From Drosophila miranda (taxonomy: Eukaryota > Arthropoda > Insecta > Diptera > Drosophilidae), in the NCBI RefSeq assembly GCF_003369915.1, contig NC_046673.1:18219718-18283717 (forward strand): DNA of 64,000 bases, in the 5' to 3' direction. This document shows, one piece after another, positions 22,701 through 34,825 of the stretch. Under the pieces are notes generated by a model. The model ran no database searches, was not told the DNA's origin, and saw only the letters and a list, made by a program, of their open reading frames with translations. The position numbers were made by a program, and so were the translations under genes. The first letter of the stretch is position 1, and the number at the start of each line of letters is the position of its first letter.

Positions 22701-25700
22701 TGCTGGCTAAAGAGCGGCGGCGCATCTGCACATAACCTCAAGGTTGCTGAACCTCAGCTGCGGCGGCGGCTAGAGCGCAGCTCCAAGCAGGAAGACGGCG
22801 GGCGGGCGATGCAGTGCAAAATAAAAACACAAAAAAACAGGACTTGGCCATAAATAGAGTCCTAGGCCCGACAAACCAGATTGTTTTTGATATCTTTTAC
22901 AATTTTTTTTTTTTGTTTTCGGAAAAGGCAACAAACGCACAATTGAGTTCGAATTGATATCGAATCTTGAAAGCATTGCCAGCATTTTTCAAAATCTATT
23001 CAAGGGCCACTGCAGACCACAGACTTAAACAGCTGCAAAACCATCGATCACAGACCGAATCACAAAAACCTTTTACAGTTAGGACATCCACACTTTTGTA
23101 CATATAGACACATAAAATTACATAATTCCATTCCTTCTATCTTAACATATAAAACAAATTCAAAAATCTTTAATATGCCAGCCTATTAAATTCGCTTTAA
23201 AAATTTCCCATAAGAAACGGAGATTGTCCTTAAAGCCTAACAGATATTTAACTGCATATTAGATTCAGATATAACTATGTACAGTTAGTCTATAGCTACT
23301 CCTTATCGGATTTAGCTAACTTACATGAGGCAGTAGATATGTATACATATAAATTTGGTCAAAATATTCGACTAGATCGATGCAAGAGCCCGCCTCTAAA
23401 CAATAAATAAAGTTGGGCTGTCCAAGCCAGATAGATCTTGGAAACTTAAGCAGAGCGGAAAAGTCAAAAGAATCAAAGATCCATGGGGTAGTGGGGTAGC
23501 AGGTGGTGCAGGATGGGACGGACGGGGTCTGGGAGGAGCTCTGTGGCGGCTGCTTCTTTCGTGGAAGCGTCTTCACAAAAAACCTGGCTGGAAAAGGAAA
23601 AAAACAAAAAATCAAATAAGACAAAACAAAAAGGGAAGACACAGAGGATGCAGACGGGTGGGGAGGGGAGGGGAGTAACACACAAATTGCGAAGCGGGGA
23701 AAAAAAAAGGAAAAGCTGCTTTGCACAATCTCAGAGACGGCGGGGGCAGGGGGCAAGGGGGGGGGGGAATGGGATGTGGAGGTAGTAGCTATTTCTTCTT
23801 GGTCTTTGCTCTGCTTCTCGGCTTCTCTCTGGGCTCTGCGGCACAGGAAAAAGCCAAAGAAGCTGCCCCGTACGTTCAGAGCCCCAGATACAAATGTAAG
23901 ATACTCGTGGGGAAAAACCTCACTTGGAGTGGATCAGGTTGGTGGTGGTGGGGGGGGGGCGGTGCGGGCATAGAACATTCATCAAGAAAACTGTCGTCGT
24001 TTTTTCTTCGGTTATTTGCTATCTGTATCTTTTTGTCTGCGCCTTGTATCTATGTATCTGTAAGTACGTTAGCCCCCGCCATGGATGCTCTAAGTCATAT
24101 TACGACTACGTACCGCTGCCGACTACCGACTGCCCCTTGGTCGCCTCTCCTCTTGTTTACTGCTGTCTTTCTTTCTTTCTTTTATTTTCTTTATTTGTTG
24201 GTTTTCGTTTTTTGTTTCTTGTTACCAGCATAGGATGCCCTCCATGCCGTGCTCCATGCTCCATGCCACATGCCCCGCTCTGTTTGTTTATTCTGGTATT
24301 TTTTGTGTGCCGAGATTCCTCCTGCTTTCGCTCGTTTCTATTTTCATTATTTATCATATTTTTTTGCCAACGCCAAATGTAAACTTTAATATTCCTTCTG
24401 CATTGTCCCAGGAATCAAGCGGAAGAGGGCCCGACAAAAACCAGAAATATTACCTGCGGGAAAAACCTTTGACTGCAATATTTTACTACAGGCAAAGATA
24501 GATAGATACATACATAGATACTTTTGATAGTTCTGAGAGATCCCCAGATAGAGAGGATGATCTTCTACGAATCGATTCTACATCAATTTTAATACACAGA
24601 AGATACATAGATATTTCTTCTACGATCGATTCTATTTCTATTTCATGGGGAAAATGGCAAAATGCAAATTTAGAATAATATTTCAATCAAGTAGAACAAT
24701 CTCCCAAAGATTTCTCTTGGGAAAAATATTCACTGACATTCACTATTTCATTGAAATTACTTTAATAACGAAAACAACAAAATGGTTGAACAACAACAAC
24801 AACTGCAAAATGAGTGGAAAAAACTGGAAAAGCAAAAACAAAACAATATATGGAGAAAAAACGCTGATGATGATGATGATGATGGCGGCGGCGTCGGAGT
24901 CGGCGAACGATGTTCAGAGAAGAGAATTTTTTGCTGTCTCCTTGAAATGGGAATCTGTATACCCAGGGGTGTATACTCGTACTCCCGAGGGTATGCTGGA
25001 CTCCGTGGGTATCGGGGAGTGGTCAGTGTGTGTGTGTTCAACGGATATTAGGATAGCGGCTAGCTTTTTATGTATGTACTCTGATTTGTTATGTTTTGGA
25101 GTACTTTGAGAGTGCCTAAGTACCTTAATTTACATTATTCTCATTTAGCACGATACTATGTCTAACTATGACATTACCTATGCTCGCTTTCGTTTGAGGA
25201 TTTAGGAAATGTCTTTGTCTTCGATCACATCCAGTCTCCAGGGTCCAGTATCTCAATTATTCAGTTTTTACCGGTATTTCTATCCCTGTCTTAAAGGGTA
25301 TATTTTGGTTGGTATAATCGCTATAAGGGAAGAGCTCCCCTTACTTGCTTTTGCTCCTTTTTTTGTGGAAGCTTAAATTTGTTCGAAATAAAAATCGGTT
25401 GTTTTTTTTAACTTTTTTTTTTTGGTGACTGTAATTTATTACGTTATTTTTTTCTGCTCGTAGCATACTTGTACCGAGTATTTTATAAAATTGTTAAATT
25501 TTTGTACGAGACAATGTAGCAGGACCGACTTATTGCCTCCCCCCAAGAAACAGCAAAGAGGAAAAACGAAAAATAATAAAAAACAGTGAGGTGTGGGGTG
25601 GGGTGGGGATAAGCGAAAGAATGGGAAATAGCAAACCAAACTGAATATTGAGATATTTCCCATGTTTCAGGGTTCGTTCTTCGGGGCTCGGGGGGAGGAG

Positions 25701-27290
25701 GAGGAGGAGCTTCGCCTCGCTTCGGTTCGGTTCGGTTCTTTCAAAAGTGATTTACTCTTTTGGTAACGTGCATGTCTCCAGCTCCTCTTTCTTTCGCTAC
25801 CATCTCCCCACCACCCCACCGTCCGCTCTCACTGGTGTTTTTTTCGTGCATGTTTTTTCCTTGTTCATGTGCAGTTTTTTTTTTCTTTTCCATCACACAC
25901 GACATGTATGTAAATGCGTTCACTGTGTGTGTGTGCACAAAGTGTGTACGTATGTATGTGTGCACTTGTACAATATATAGTAAAATATAAGATATATTTA
26001 TGCAAGAAAAAAGGACAAAATGAAACCAGACCAAAACCAGAAAGACATATGTACATACAATCAAGTTTGGTTTGCGTGCCGACACTTTAGATACCCTTAC
26101 GAATCGATCGCTTACAATTTTGGAAATACCATTCTATGTATTTTTTGGATAGAATCGGTATACACACAATAACGTATGTAAATAGAGGCCCAGGTCCATC
26201 GAACTGCCTTACCTTTTCGAACTGTAGATCCCTCTTCTCAACTGCTTTCTGATCCAGCATATTGGGAACTGCTTTAAACCAGCTCTTCTCTTCGCACATC
26301 TGCTTCCGTGTCTTGCTCTCTTTAAAGCTCTCTCACCACACCTGACCTTGTCCAGAGAGAAAGATATGCAATCGTATGCAATCCACCTTTGAGGTGTGTT
26401 ACAAATTTCATCTAACTGTTAATATTCCCCTGCAGCACAGAACAAAAGCTGCAGCAGCAGCAGAACCATCATCAGAGAATGCAAAAAAGAAAAGAGTAAA
26501 GAAAAGCTTTGGCACCGGCACTTACCATTTTTGTGCTGTGCAAAATATAAATGAAGTTTTTTCAGCTGCTATTTCTTCTGCCTTGTACCTTCTTTGCTCA
26601 CCACCCTTTCCCCCCCCTTCGTTCTTTCACGGTTACAGTTTATTTTCTCCCCAGCTCTCAGTCCCGCCGCCGCCCGCTGCCATCATAGTTTGGCTGTCCT
26701 TTGTCGGGGCGCGCGCCAAAAAAATGAAAGCACCGCCAGAGACAGTGGGGTGGCAGCGGCAGAGAAGAAACAGTGGGCAGATAAAGGTAAGAGCGTGATA
26801 GCAGAGCGACCGAGAAGTGGCAGCGGGCAGCGAATAGGCAGCGGAGAGCGACAAAAACCCAGCAACAGTAAAACGGACGTTTTTTTCCCCCTTCCATCGT
26901 TCTCTTCTATACCAGGCCGAAGCATACACTGCGCGAGAGAGAGCGAGAGACAGGGTGGGGATAGTTGGGACGGACGACTTGGCTTTGGTAAGAGCAGGAA
27001 CGGGGGATATAAATTAAATGCTCGACTTTATTTTGCCTGGCAATGTGCTTTTTCCCTTGTTTTAATATTTTCTTTCCCTTTCTCTATGCATGGTTTTTTT
27101 TCGTTTGTTTTTGTTTCCAGCGACTTTTTGCAATTTTCCTCTTTCTCTCTCTCTCTCTTACACACTTTGAGATTTTCCTATTATGTTTTTTATGCATTTC
27201 ACTTTTTGTTGTTCCTTTCTACTCCCTGATTTGTGTAGCTCGCTTCTCTCAGATGGGACTGTAAAGCTGCTTAAAGAACAATAGGATGAA
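22701..27290. other. Non-coding stretch
   Basis: No gene recognised. Contains G runs near 23757-23768 and 23951-23960, a (GAT)n tract at about 24866-24884, T-rich runs, and CT-rich sequence at about 27138-27160. The 211-residue frame at 26594-27229 crosses several low-complexity blocks and has no recognisable domain. Confidence 0.5.
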
Positions 27291-30200
27291 AATTCTCGCC
27301 AAAGACTATCCATATAAATATTTACATACTTGCACATGTGTGTATATACTTATGTACATATTTAGTTACTAAAAAGTGTGTGGAAAGATGGAACTTTGCA
27401 GTCTGAACCTGTTGCGGTGTAGGGAGTGGAGTTTTTCCTTTCAAAGGGAACGCCAGGAGAGCCTGGATGACTCACGCTTACGCTAAATCTTGCGCAGAGA
27501 GCGAGCAAAAGAGGATCATGCTCCACAGAGAGTCATGCCTTTTCGAAGTGACACAAAAAAGCTCTCAATCGCCGCCTCTTTTTCTTCACTGACCTGCCTT
27601 AATCTACACTGACTCCCGAAAGTATGCAGCAATTTGGCAAATTAATTCAAAATAATTGAAAGAAACAGAGACTGGCCTTTGAGGCCTACCCCGAAGAGTT
27701 TCTGGAAAATTCAACGAATAAAGATTTACGGCTGTACTCGGCACTGTTTACCCAACTATGCACACTGTAAGTAAATCCTGCCGAATGTTTGCTGTTACCG
27801 AACACTTTCCAAACATCACCTGGCAGCATGTATTTATTTTTTGCAAAAATATGTTTATATCTTTGCATGATGCCATTACTTTGTTGGCATCGTTTGATAA
27901 TTTATTGAATAACACGTTTGCCACTTATATTTATCTGTGAAAAGATTCTTCAGTTTACTTTACAAAAGCAAACAGCAAAAAGAAAATTTCCGTCAACGCA
28001 AACCCAAGCACTATCTAAGCTGTGCACTTTTGAAAAGGCTTCAAAGGACGGCCCCCTTATCTGCCAAGATATTCCGCAATTACAGAATAAATACATACAT
28101 ACGTATGTAATACGACGCATATTGTATATACATATGTATGTATTTATGTGCGTGTTGATATTTAAGTCCAAAGTAAATTAATTGAATCAGCAACAAAATA
28201 CATAGCGCTCTAAAATACGAGCCCAATAAAGTTGTAAAAAATAAATCGAATTTATATTACACAAATATTTGGACGTCTGTAAATACAGATGTACATATGT
28301 ATATACAAACATACATATGTATATATACACAATGGGTATAAAAAGTGCCTGCCTGCCACAATGCCACGGAAGTGATTAAATTGAAAAAAAAAAAATACTC
28401 AAAAAGAGAGAGAGAGAGAAAGAGAAAAATAAAATTGAATCGAAATTAACGAAAACAATAACCAAAAGAAGCAGAAAAAAAAGGGAAGGCAAACCCCAAC
28501 CGATGACCACAAAACGTTTTGTGATTCATAATTTTGATTCAAATTCGATTTGTTTTGTACAATTTATATACCGTTGCAGAGGATATTACGATTTTGACCA
28601 GATGTTTGGCACAAACTGAACAAAGTGGCATGACAGGCATGCTCTACAAAATCTATGGAAAATATCCAATCTTGGATCATTATATCATATGTTCTATATA
28701 GAAACTGTCGTCCGAAAATCAATGTGATTCGCAATCAAAAACAAAAGTACTGCCGGTTTCATGAAGCTTCGACAAATTTGATTTAAATCAAAGCCCCCAT
28801 ATCGTATAGTCACCATAGAAATATGTAGATAAGAAAGAGTATGTGAAGCCCCAGGTCCCCTTTCGTTCTTGTTGTTTTCTGTTTTTGTGTGTTCTGTATA
28901 TGTACACGTTTTTTTTTTGTTTTTTGTAGAATTTTTCGTGAGTGTGCGTGAGCTTTTTTTTATTAAAATAAGTTTTTTTTTTTGTTCTGTTAATTGGTTA
29001 AAAATAGAGGTCGTATAACTCTTAATTTTTTTTCTCTTTGTTTTTGTTGGTTTTGAAGGCGACATAAATTTATTTGGAAACCTTGACGAAATAAATATCA
29101 AAACATATAAATAATAGAAGAGAAACGAAACGGAACGAAAAGAAGACGGCAAGAATTTTCAACTTTCCAACGGTTTTGTTAGCGGTGGGGTGTGTGTAGG
29201 GTGGGGGGTATATTTTATTTTCTTTTCTTTTGTTTTCGCTTGCCTTTATTCAACGGAAATAGTTTTTATCTTCCGTTCTCCGTCTCGGTTCTGTCCCATT
29301 CTTTTCATTGATTTCAATGCTTTTTACTATTGTTATTCTTATGCTTATGCTTTTGCCTTTGTTTTGTTTGTCTTTTGCCCCACTCTTTTTTACCCGCTCG
29401 TCTCCCGTTTGCACTATTATTCGCTCTAAAGTTATCAGCAAATTTGCCTAACTTGTTCTCTCTCTCACTCTTGCACACACTAACTCAAATAAATAAATGT
29501 ACAAACAAAAAACATGTACATAAAAATGTTTGGTTTCGTTCTTAATTATAAATATGCACTGATATCGGGGCCAAGCACCCTTTTGGGGCCCTATTCAATG
29601 GCATAAAAATAATCTGCGATATTCCGCACCCGTACCCTAGACCCCTATAAGGAAAAGGAACAATATAATATACTTTTAGCTCTTCAAAATCTTCTTTTCA
29701 CGTATTGCAAACGTGTTCATAAAACTATCGTACTTCCCCCCCCCCCCCAGAAAAAAAATAAATAAAAATTCCATACCATTATCTTCAGGCTCTCTTTTTT
29801 TGCTTTGCTAAATCTTTTGTTTATCTTTTCATTATTTGCTGAAATTCTTGTACGCATTTTACTCAAGCGTTTTCTCCGCGTCCCTCCCCCTTCCCCCCCA
29901 CCATTCCAGCTAAAAAACAAATTGCTTTTCTTATTTTCTTATTAAGTACAAAAAAACAGTTCAAACAAACTGGAAATTTGCGTAAGACAAAAAACAAAGA
30001 AAAAGAAGAACAAAAAAACTTGCACACAAATGGAAATTAAACTAAAATATTTTTTGTGACAACAACAATTTGCTGGCAAAATTTATTACGCAAAGTGTGC
30101 AAAAATACAGAATAAATAACAAAATACATAGCTTTAGAAAACAATATTCGTGTCAGAATTTGTGTAGTTTTTTTTTGTTTTTTTTTATTATTTCCTCTGT

Positions 30201-32450
30201 TGTTTTCTCGTTGGTGTTTTTGTCGAATGACACAAAAATAAGTGACCGGCAGGCGCGCTATGGCGGTAGAAAAAGTTGCGTTGCATTGCATACAATATAT
30301 ACCAATATTTTTAATAATTCCGAGAACATTTCTATCCAACGAAAACAATGGATTGAATTTAAGAGAGAGTGAAGCAAATAAGCGATCTGGCAAGCACGCC
30401 CTCTACCCCACGGCCTTAACCTCCACCTGTGACGCGTGCTGACCTGCCCTTGTTTAGGCTCTCCCCTCACCTCACCACACCCGTTGCTATTTTTTCTGTT
30501 GTTTTGGGCATTGAACTTGAAATTTTGCCGAAGAGAGGAATATGCAATTTAACTGTGGGAGAGGGAGAGAGACCCATGTGGGCACGCACACACAAACACA
30601 CACGCACCCATCGATGCTGCTGCTGGTGCGACCAACAGATTGGTGTCGTCGCGACTTGGCCTGGGGCCCCCACTCTCCTCTGTCTGTCTATCTCTATCTC
30701 ACTCTCGCTTCCGCTCGTTTGGCGCAGCAGGCGAATGTCGCTGTGAAAACAAAAAATCTAATAAAAGTGCGGACAAAAACAAAACGCGAACACAGGCTAG
30801 TCACATCTGATAGAAGGTAAGGCAAATGCAAAAGAACGGCCTCTAATTTCATTCAGAAATCAGAATGTGTGAGCCAAACAGATCGCGAGAGAATGAGAGA
30901 GGAGAGGCAAGGCTACGCTACCCGGTGTGCGGGTCTGGTCCCACCTTTTATATAATATACCTTGGCTAAGCACTGAATGGCAACGAACGGGGCATCGAGC
31001 AGAAGGAGCAACAGAAAAACCCACCGCAGCAGCAGCGCAGCAGCAGCGAAAGGCAAATGCGATTTGCAATTTTAATTTTTGTTCATGTTTTTGCTGTTGC
31101 TTTGCTTGTTTTTTTTTGTTTTGTTTTTGTCTCATATAATTAAAGTTGTAAAAATGAAGTGCGCTGAGAGATGATAAAGAAGCAAAAGAGAAGGAGAGAG
31201 AGAGAGAGAGAAGCAAAGGCAAAAAAGAAAAGTAAATTCGCAAATTGCTTTTGCGTTTGACGCGGCGCCTCTCTGCTCCAAAGGCGGAAATGCTGATGGG
31301 CCTCTCTCTTCCCCTAATAATTGACACAGCAGCACACAAAAAACCGAAAGAGAAACACAGATAAGCCCAGAAAAAACAACGGTAACACCTCTTCTCTTAG
31401 CCGAGGCTGACATACCCTTCCCTTCCCAACGTGTTGCGCACTTTTAAAACCAAGCTCTGGTTGCTTTTACGAGCCTCATATCAAAACAAATGAATTAATC
31501 CTGAGAGAAAAGCATGGAAGCATTGTACATAATGCATATATGTATATATTCCATTGGGTTGCGAAAGGTCTTTTATGGAATCTCTATATATTCGAACCAT
31601 TTTTATCAAACGAAGAGTACTACCTGTAAGGGTATCCAAAAATCCCCAAAAGTGAACCCATACATGACCACAACAATAGCCAGTGCAGAGGATGGAAATT
31701 CGTAAAGTTTTTCTATTTGCGAGCTGTGTTTTTCCATTTGTTTTTGTATTTTTTTCGTATTTGTGATTGTGGGCCAGCAGCAAAATTAATTACCAACTCA
31801 CCTTACTCACAAAATACATATGGCAGAAAGCAACAACAACAAAATAAATGTAAATTACTTTTTTATTTGTTCGGTTTCTTTTCTCTGTGGCCACACGAAT
31901 TTAATTAATTAATTTTTTTGTCGCTTGTAATTTTTTAAAATTAGTCCTGAGCTTGTGTTTTTTTTCTATTAAAAAAAGTATATAAAAAGTGCGTTGCAAG
32001 AACATTAAATGATTTTCTGCGAAATAATTGTATTTTTCAATTCTGTCTTTGTTTTTTTTTTATTTATCACAATGATATTTATTGGAGGAAAAAGAAAACC
32101 CCGCAACAAAAAAGCAGCTGGCAAAGTCAACAAACCCGGAAACCCCGGGGCGCTGCTGAGAACAATGGGACTTTTTATTGTAATAATTTGGTTGGGGGTT
32201 TTATTTTCAACGATATAACAAACAAACAAAAAGTCCCAAAAATTGGACACAACATTTGCAAAAATCACACAAAAACGCACACAAGACAAAACAATAAACC
32301 AAAGAAGAAAACAAAAAAGATGTTGAACACAAATAAGGCATAATTTTTGTTTAGCTAAAAATAAAACATTTCTGTGGTTGTTTTTTCAGTTTTTTGTCTC
32401 TCTTTCTCTCTCTCTATTTTTTAGCACATCAAAATAAATAATTTGTTTTC
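27291..32450. other. Non-coding stretch with dispersed-repeat fragment
   Basis: No gene recognised. At about 28560-28740 lies a fragment starting tataccgttgcagaggatatt and continuing through cgattttgaccagatgtttgg, a pattern of old dispersed Drosophila repeats. Also present are (GA)n near 28407-28424 and 31190-31212, palindromic tacatatgta motifs at 28120-28325, and T-rich DNA at 31740-32570. Confidence 0.5.
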
Positions 32451-32454
32451 TCAC

Positions 32455-32940
32455 CTTTTCTTTACGACTTTTCGCGTTTTGTATTTTTTGGGCTGTTTTT
32501 TCTGCTTCTCGTTGTTGTTATTATTGTTGTTGTCTTTATTTCTTTTTATTCTTTAAATTTTTGCACAGGAAGCAGAACTTAAGAATAAATTGATTCATTC
32601 ATACATTTTCCCCCAAGTTTTTCTCTTCTTTTTGTTTCACTTTTTGTTGGAATCTCAAAAAAAATGCACGAAAAAAACCATTTTGTCAGCGCGCGCTTTT
32701 TGCTATCAAAAGTTGTTAACGGTACAGCAATATCAAAAAAAGTAACGAACGGTTTCCGTTGGATTCTCAGAACTCTTTTGTTTTGGGGTTTTGCCGCCGA
32801 CGCGGCGCTCTCGTGTCCGACGTGGAGACGCACTTGACGTTGGAGCCGTGGGCCGGTTCAGCTGTGTTTTGTTTTGAGCCAAAATATGCGATGTCAGGCC
32901 GTCAGAAAAGCTTTTTGAACAGCTGTTGCCTACCAAGTTG
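32455..32940 (-). promoter_or_regulatory. Candidate untranslated first exon (minus strand)
   Basis: The minus strand reads a moderately GC-rich leader (GAGAGCGCCGCGTCGGCGG, then AAAAC-rich sequence) and reaches a consensus donor, AAAG|GTGAGA, at 32455/32454. There is no long plausible ORF. The composition is that of a Drosophila 5' UTR. It could be the distant first exon of the BTB-psq gene, whose coding exon 1 is preceded by an acceptor. This is inference; the transcription start is not defined. Confidence 0.3.
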
Positions 32941-33011
32941 AAGAGCTTTCAACCATAATGGAATGATGTGGCAGCGTTGGGCAGAAAGCACGCAGTGCCG
33001 CTTAAATATAT

Positions 33012-33019
33012 TATCGATA
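33012..33019. promoter_or_regulatory. DRE octamer TATCGATA
   Basis: A perfect palindromic DRE, the site bound by DREF and BEAF-32 in Drosophila core promoters. It lies 53 bp before the ATG at 33072 (+) and about 75 bp beyond the candidate minus-strand first exon, so it could serve a divergent promoter. Confidence 0.6.
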
Positions 33020-33071
33020 TATTGTTATATAGTCCCTTGACGCCTCTTTTGAAATAATTTTATTTATAAAA

Positions 33072-33663
33072 ATGTTTAAAGAGAGCCAAATACATTCTAC
33101 GCCAGTGCTATTTCCGCTTGTTTTTTTTTGCTGTTTTTATCGCAAGCAGCTGCAGGCAAAAGACGAAGAGCTGAAGCAGAGTTACATATCATATTTGATG
33201 CCTGCATGGATGGGAATAAGAGTGCATATTTGTGAAACAGTTATCTTTTCCCTAAAAGACACGTTTCTTTCAAGAAGACGCACAAACAAGTACAACATAT
33301 GCATATGATGTTCAAGATTCTTCCTTAAAATTTGTACCAGTGGTCGAAGCATCGAAAGGGTCTGATTCAGCTTCTCATTCAACAGGTTCGTTTCCTACGC
33401 ATTTAACTCGTTCCGGAGTTAATTAATAAGCTTTATTGATTTCAGGAAGCGAAAGGCACCAAATAAAAATTGAGTATAAAGAGTTCCAAAGCATCCAGGA
33501 GAAGATCGCAGATGATTTGTTTCCTGTGACTGAGGCAGGAGCAACAGCAAACATAAAGCATGAACCTCTTATTGTAAAAAGACAAGACATAAAGAAGGAA
33601 GCAGCAAACTTGGAGCAGGAGACTTTTCTTCAAAATGCTGAAAAAAAGGAGGAAGGAATGTAA
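33072..33663 (+). CDS. Unrecognised coding-like segment with a short intron
   Basis: The clearest part is two exons, 33259-33385 and 33446-33663, joined by a 60 bp intron (ACAG|GTTCGT ... TTTCAG|GA). Together they give about 115 residues, Ser/Glu/Lys-rich, with three SUMO-site-like motifs (IKIE, IKHE, IKKE), ending GM then TAA. An upstream ATG at 33072, just after a DRE, opens a frame (MFKESQIHS...KDEELKQ) that is not in phase with exon 33259 by any good splice I could find. The 5' part is therefore unresolved: an extra intron, or decay. No domain is recognised. SUMO-like motifs are common in transcription factors, but that is weak evidence. Confidence 0.35.
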
Positions 33664-34423
33664 ATGTAAATCAGTTATCGATCTTCCTGTTGCAGTGGCA
33701 GAAGGGGGACTCCTTTGCCCGGATCCGCATTACCATGGTATTTTATTGGCCCTAGAAAGTAATTGATATCACAGATGCCCCACCTCCTCTTCCAGTAGTA
33801 TGGGCTGCATGGTTCAGATTCAATCTTGACTTCGTTGGAAGACATGGAGAGCTGCCTCTCCATACTCCAAGGCATGTTTTACACGCGAAATCAATTGAAT
33901 CTTATAATCTATACATACATATATCTACTTGAAACACAAGTACTATCGTCCATTCACAGTCCATCGGGTAGCCCGTACCAATTCTTTGTGCGCCTGAAGA
34001 GTGGCAGCTTGGAGCTGACCATATACCAGTATCTGCGGTGGGTGTGTCATCTGTATGCAGGGTAATCTACAATATATAGCTTTATGGAACCATATTCTCT
34101 CGAATTCTCTTCTCTGTATAAGAACTTTTATCGCCTCCAGCCGATCGCAAATGAGCCATAACCATTATGGCTTCTCCCTAGTGGCTGGCAAAAACCCAAT
34201 CTTACTCATCCATAAACGATTCGTCACTACGCCATTTGGGATCGCTAAACTCTTGGAAATGTTTCTAACCTCCATGGCATGGCCCGACCTCTGAGTGCAA
34301 CTGGACTCCCCGGGGATCTACAGATATGTCTACGCGGAGTGCTCCAACTGCCAAGTGGTGTTAGGAGGGGCTGTGTACAAGTCGAAGTGGGTACAGTATG
34401 TTGGTGCCATCGAAATCAAATGA
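33664..34423 (+). pseudogene. Decayed or fragmentary coding sequence
   Basis: Protein-like fragments on the + strand are separated by stops: one ending around 33961-34062 (SGSPYQFFVRLKSGSLEL, then IYQYLRW) and one at 34295-34423 (GIYRYVYAECSNCQVVLGG, then VQYVGAIEIK and TGA). A minus-strand frame at 33675-33875 (NEVKIESEPCSPYYW) overlaps. I could not splice these into one protein. It may be the 3' part of the preceding gene with introns missed, or a broken paralogue. Confidence 0.3.
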
Positions 34424-34606
34424 GAATTTTGCTCTGATTTTGGCTGGCATTTGTTTATGATACCCGATCGAGCGGTTGTCGATGTGGTGCTTCGGCTTTG
34501 GCAACATTCAATTTACGCACAGTTTGTGATAAGATAAAGTACCACCGCCCCACCACCGACTGCTCACCCATTGGTTCCACTATACTCATATTTCTAGGTA
34601 CTCGCA

Positions 34607-34613
34607 TATAAAG
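34607..34613 (+). promoter_or_regulatory. TATA box candidate for the first protease gene
   Basis: TATAAAG lies about 219 bp upstream of the ATG at 34826. The expected start would be near 34637, leaving a leader of about 190 bases. Confidence 0.4.
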
Positions 34614-34825
34614 CAGTATCGTCTGATTTCGAACTAGCCTTGCCGGGTCCGGCCCCGCGGAGCTCATTGCAGTGGCTCGATTCACGAAATTCGGTCGATA
34701 ATTGCGGTTAAATTATAACTTTCTCCGGTTCTGCATCGGAGCACGATCTCTCTCTGTCACTTTTAGACATAGTTATATTATTGTTATTTTGTGTTATTTT
34801 TTGTTGTTGTTGTTTTGTGAAAGGA

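Noticed and set aside
22900-23000. gttcgaattgatatcgaatc considered as a tRNA T-arm (B box)
   Set aside because: No matching A box or cloverleaf nearby. I found no tRNA gene elsewhere in the window, although I could not run a scan.
26594-27229. 211-residue plus-strand frame
   Set aside because: It crosses T-rich and GA-rich simple sequence and has no recognisable motif or codon bias.
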